A stretch of 14,742 nucleotides of DNA from JBCCQH01 sp039024435 (lineage in GTDB: Bacteria > Bacteroidota > Bacteroidia > J057 > JADKCL01): assembly GCA_039024435.1 (NCBI GenBank), contig JBCCQH010000145.1, positions 1 to 14,742 on the forward strand, in the 5' to 3' direction. Positions 14,670-14,742 of this stretch are shown piece by piece (position 1 is the first letter of the stretch; every line of letters begins with the position of its first letter). The translations under genes were made by a program, and so were the position numbers. Under the pieces are notes generated by a model, which saw only the letters and a list, made by a program, of their open reading frames with translations, made no database searches and was not told the DNA's origin.

Positions 14670-14742
14670 TGAGGCATTTGAAATTTTTTGCGTCGGTTGG
14701 AAAATCCGCGGGGGCCGCACGGCGTGCCGTGAGGTAAGATCC

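Overview
The window looks like chromosomal DNA from a member of the Bacteroidota, most likely the Saprospiria. The support is: a secreted protein with a type IX secretion (T9SS) C-terminal sorting domain and the Cys-rich adhesin N-terminus typical of this phylum; a lipoprotein with a clean lipobox; the general lack of Shine-Dalgarno sequences before starts; and one TAnnTTTG-type promoter box. This lineage placement is inference. The DNA is fairly GC-rich except for an AT-rich stretch at about 5877-6960.

Left part (1-5721): an unrecognised conserved protein (64-786, minus); an ABC exporter operon natA-natB (2970 down to 1004, minus, with a 4-base ATGA overlap); a divergent small SpoIIAA/STAS-like protein (3126-3533, plus); a minus-strand pair nuoI-hslV (4650 down to 3540), where nuoI is separated from any other Complex I gene; and a divergent UbiA-family membrane prenyltransferase (4858-5721, plus).

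Middle part (5722-8866): a lipoprotein of unknown function (5958-6566, minus) inside the AT-rich stretch, preceded by an unusual cluster of TTGATTG repeats; a 522-bp stretch with no convincing gene; and a 466-aa helical protein of unknown function (7089-8489, minus) with a 20-bp direct repeat in its upstream region.

Right part (8867-14742): a 759-aa secreted T9SS protein with dockerin-like and cohesin-like modules (plus); a convergent PlsC-type acyltransferase (minus); and recG (minus). Two copies of a 162-bp element that is one long, exactly centred imperfect palindrome lie at 8677-8838 (28 bp before the T9SS gene) and 14508-14669 (upstream of recG). The elements start GAGG and end CCTC, contain no transposase, and the second is flanked by a TGA duplication. 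I read them as MITEs, possibly mobilised by an IS5-family (IS1031-type) transposase.

The genes do not form one pathway. They are housekeeping or envelope functions (ion/drug export, respiration, proteolysis, isoprenoid and phospholipid synthesis, DNA repair) plus lineage-specific surface proteins. I see no CRISPR array, tRNA, rRNA, phage module or obvious defence system. The most interesting signals are the palindromic MITE pair, the heptamer array at the recG promoter, the TTGATTG cluster, and the cohesin/dockerin-type modules in a T9SS protein.
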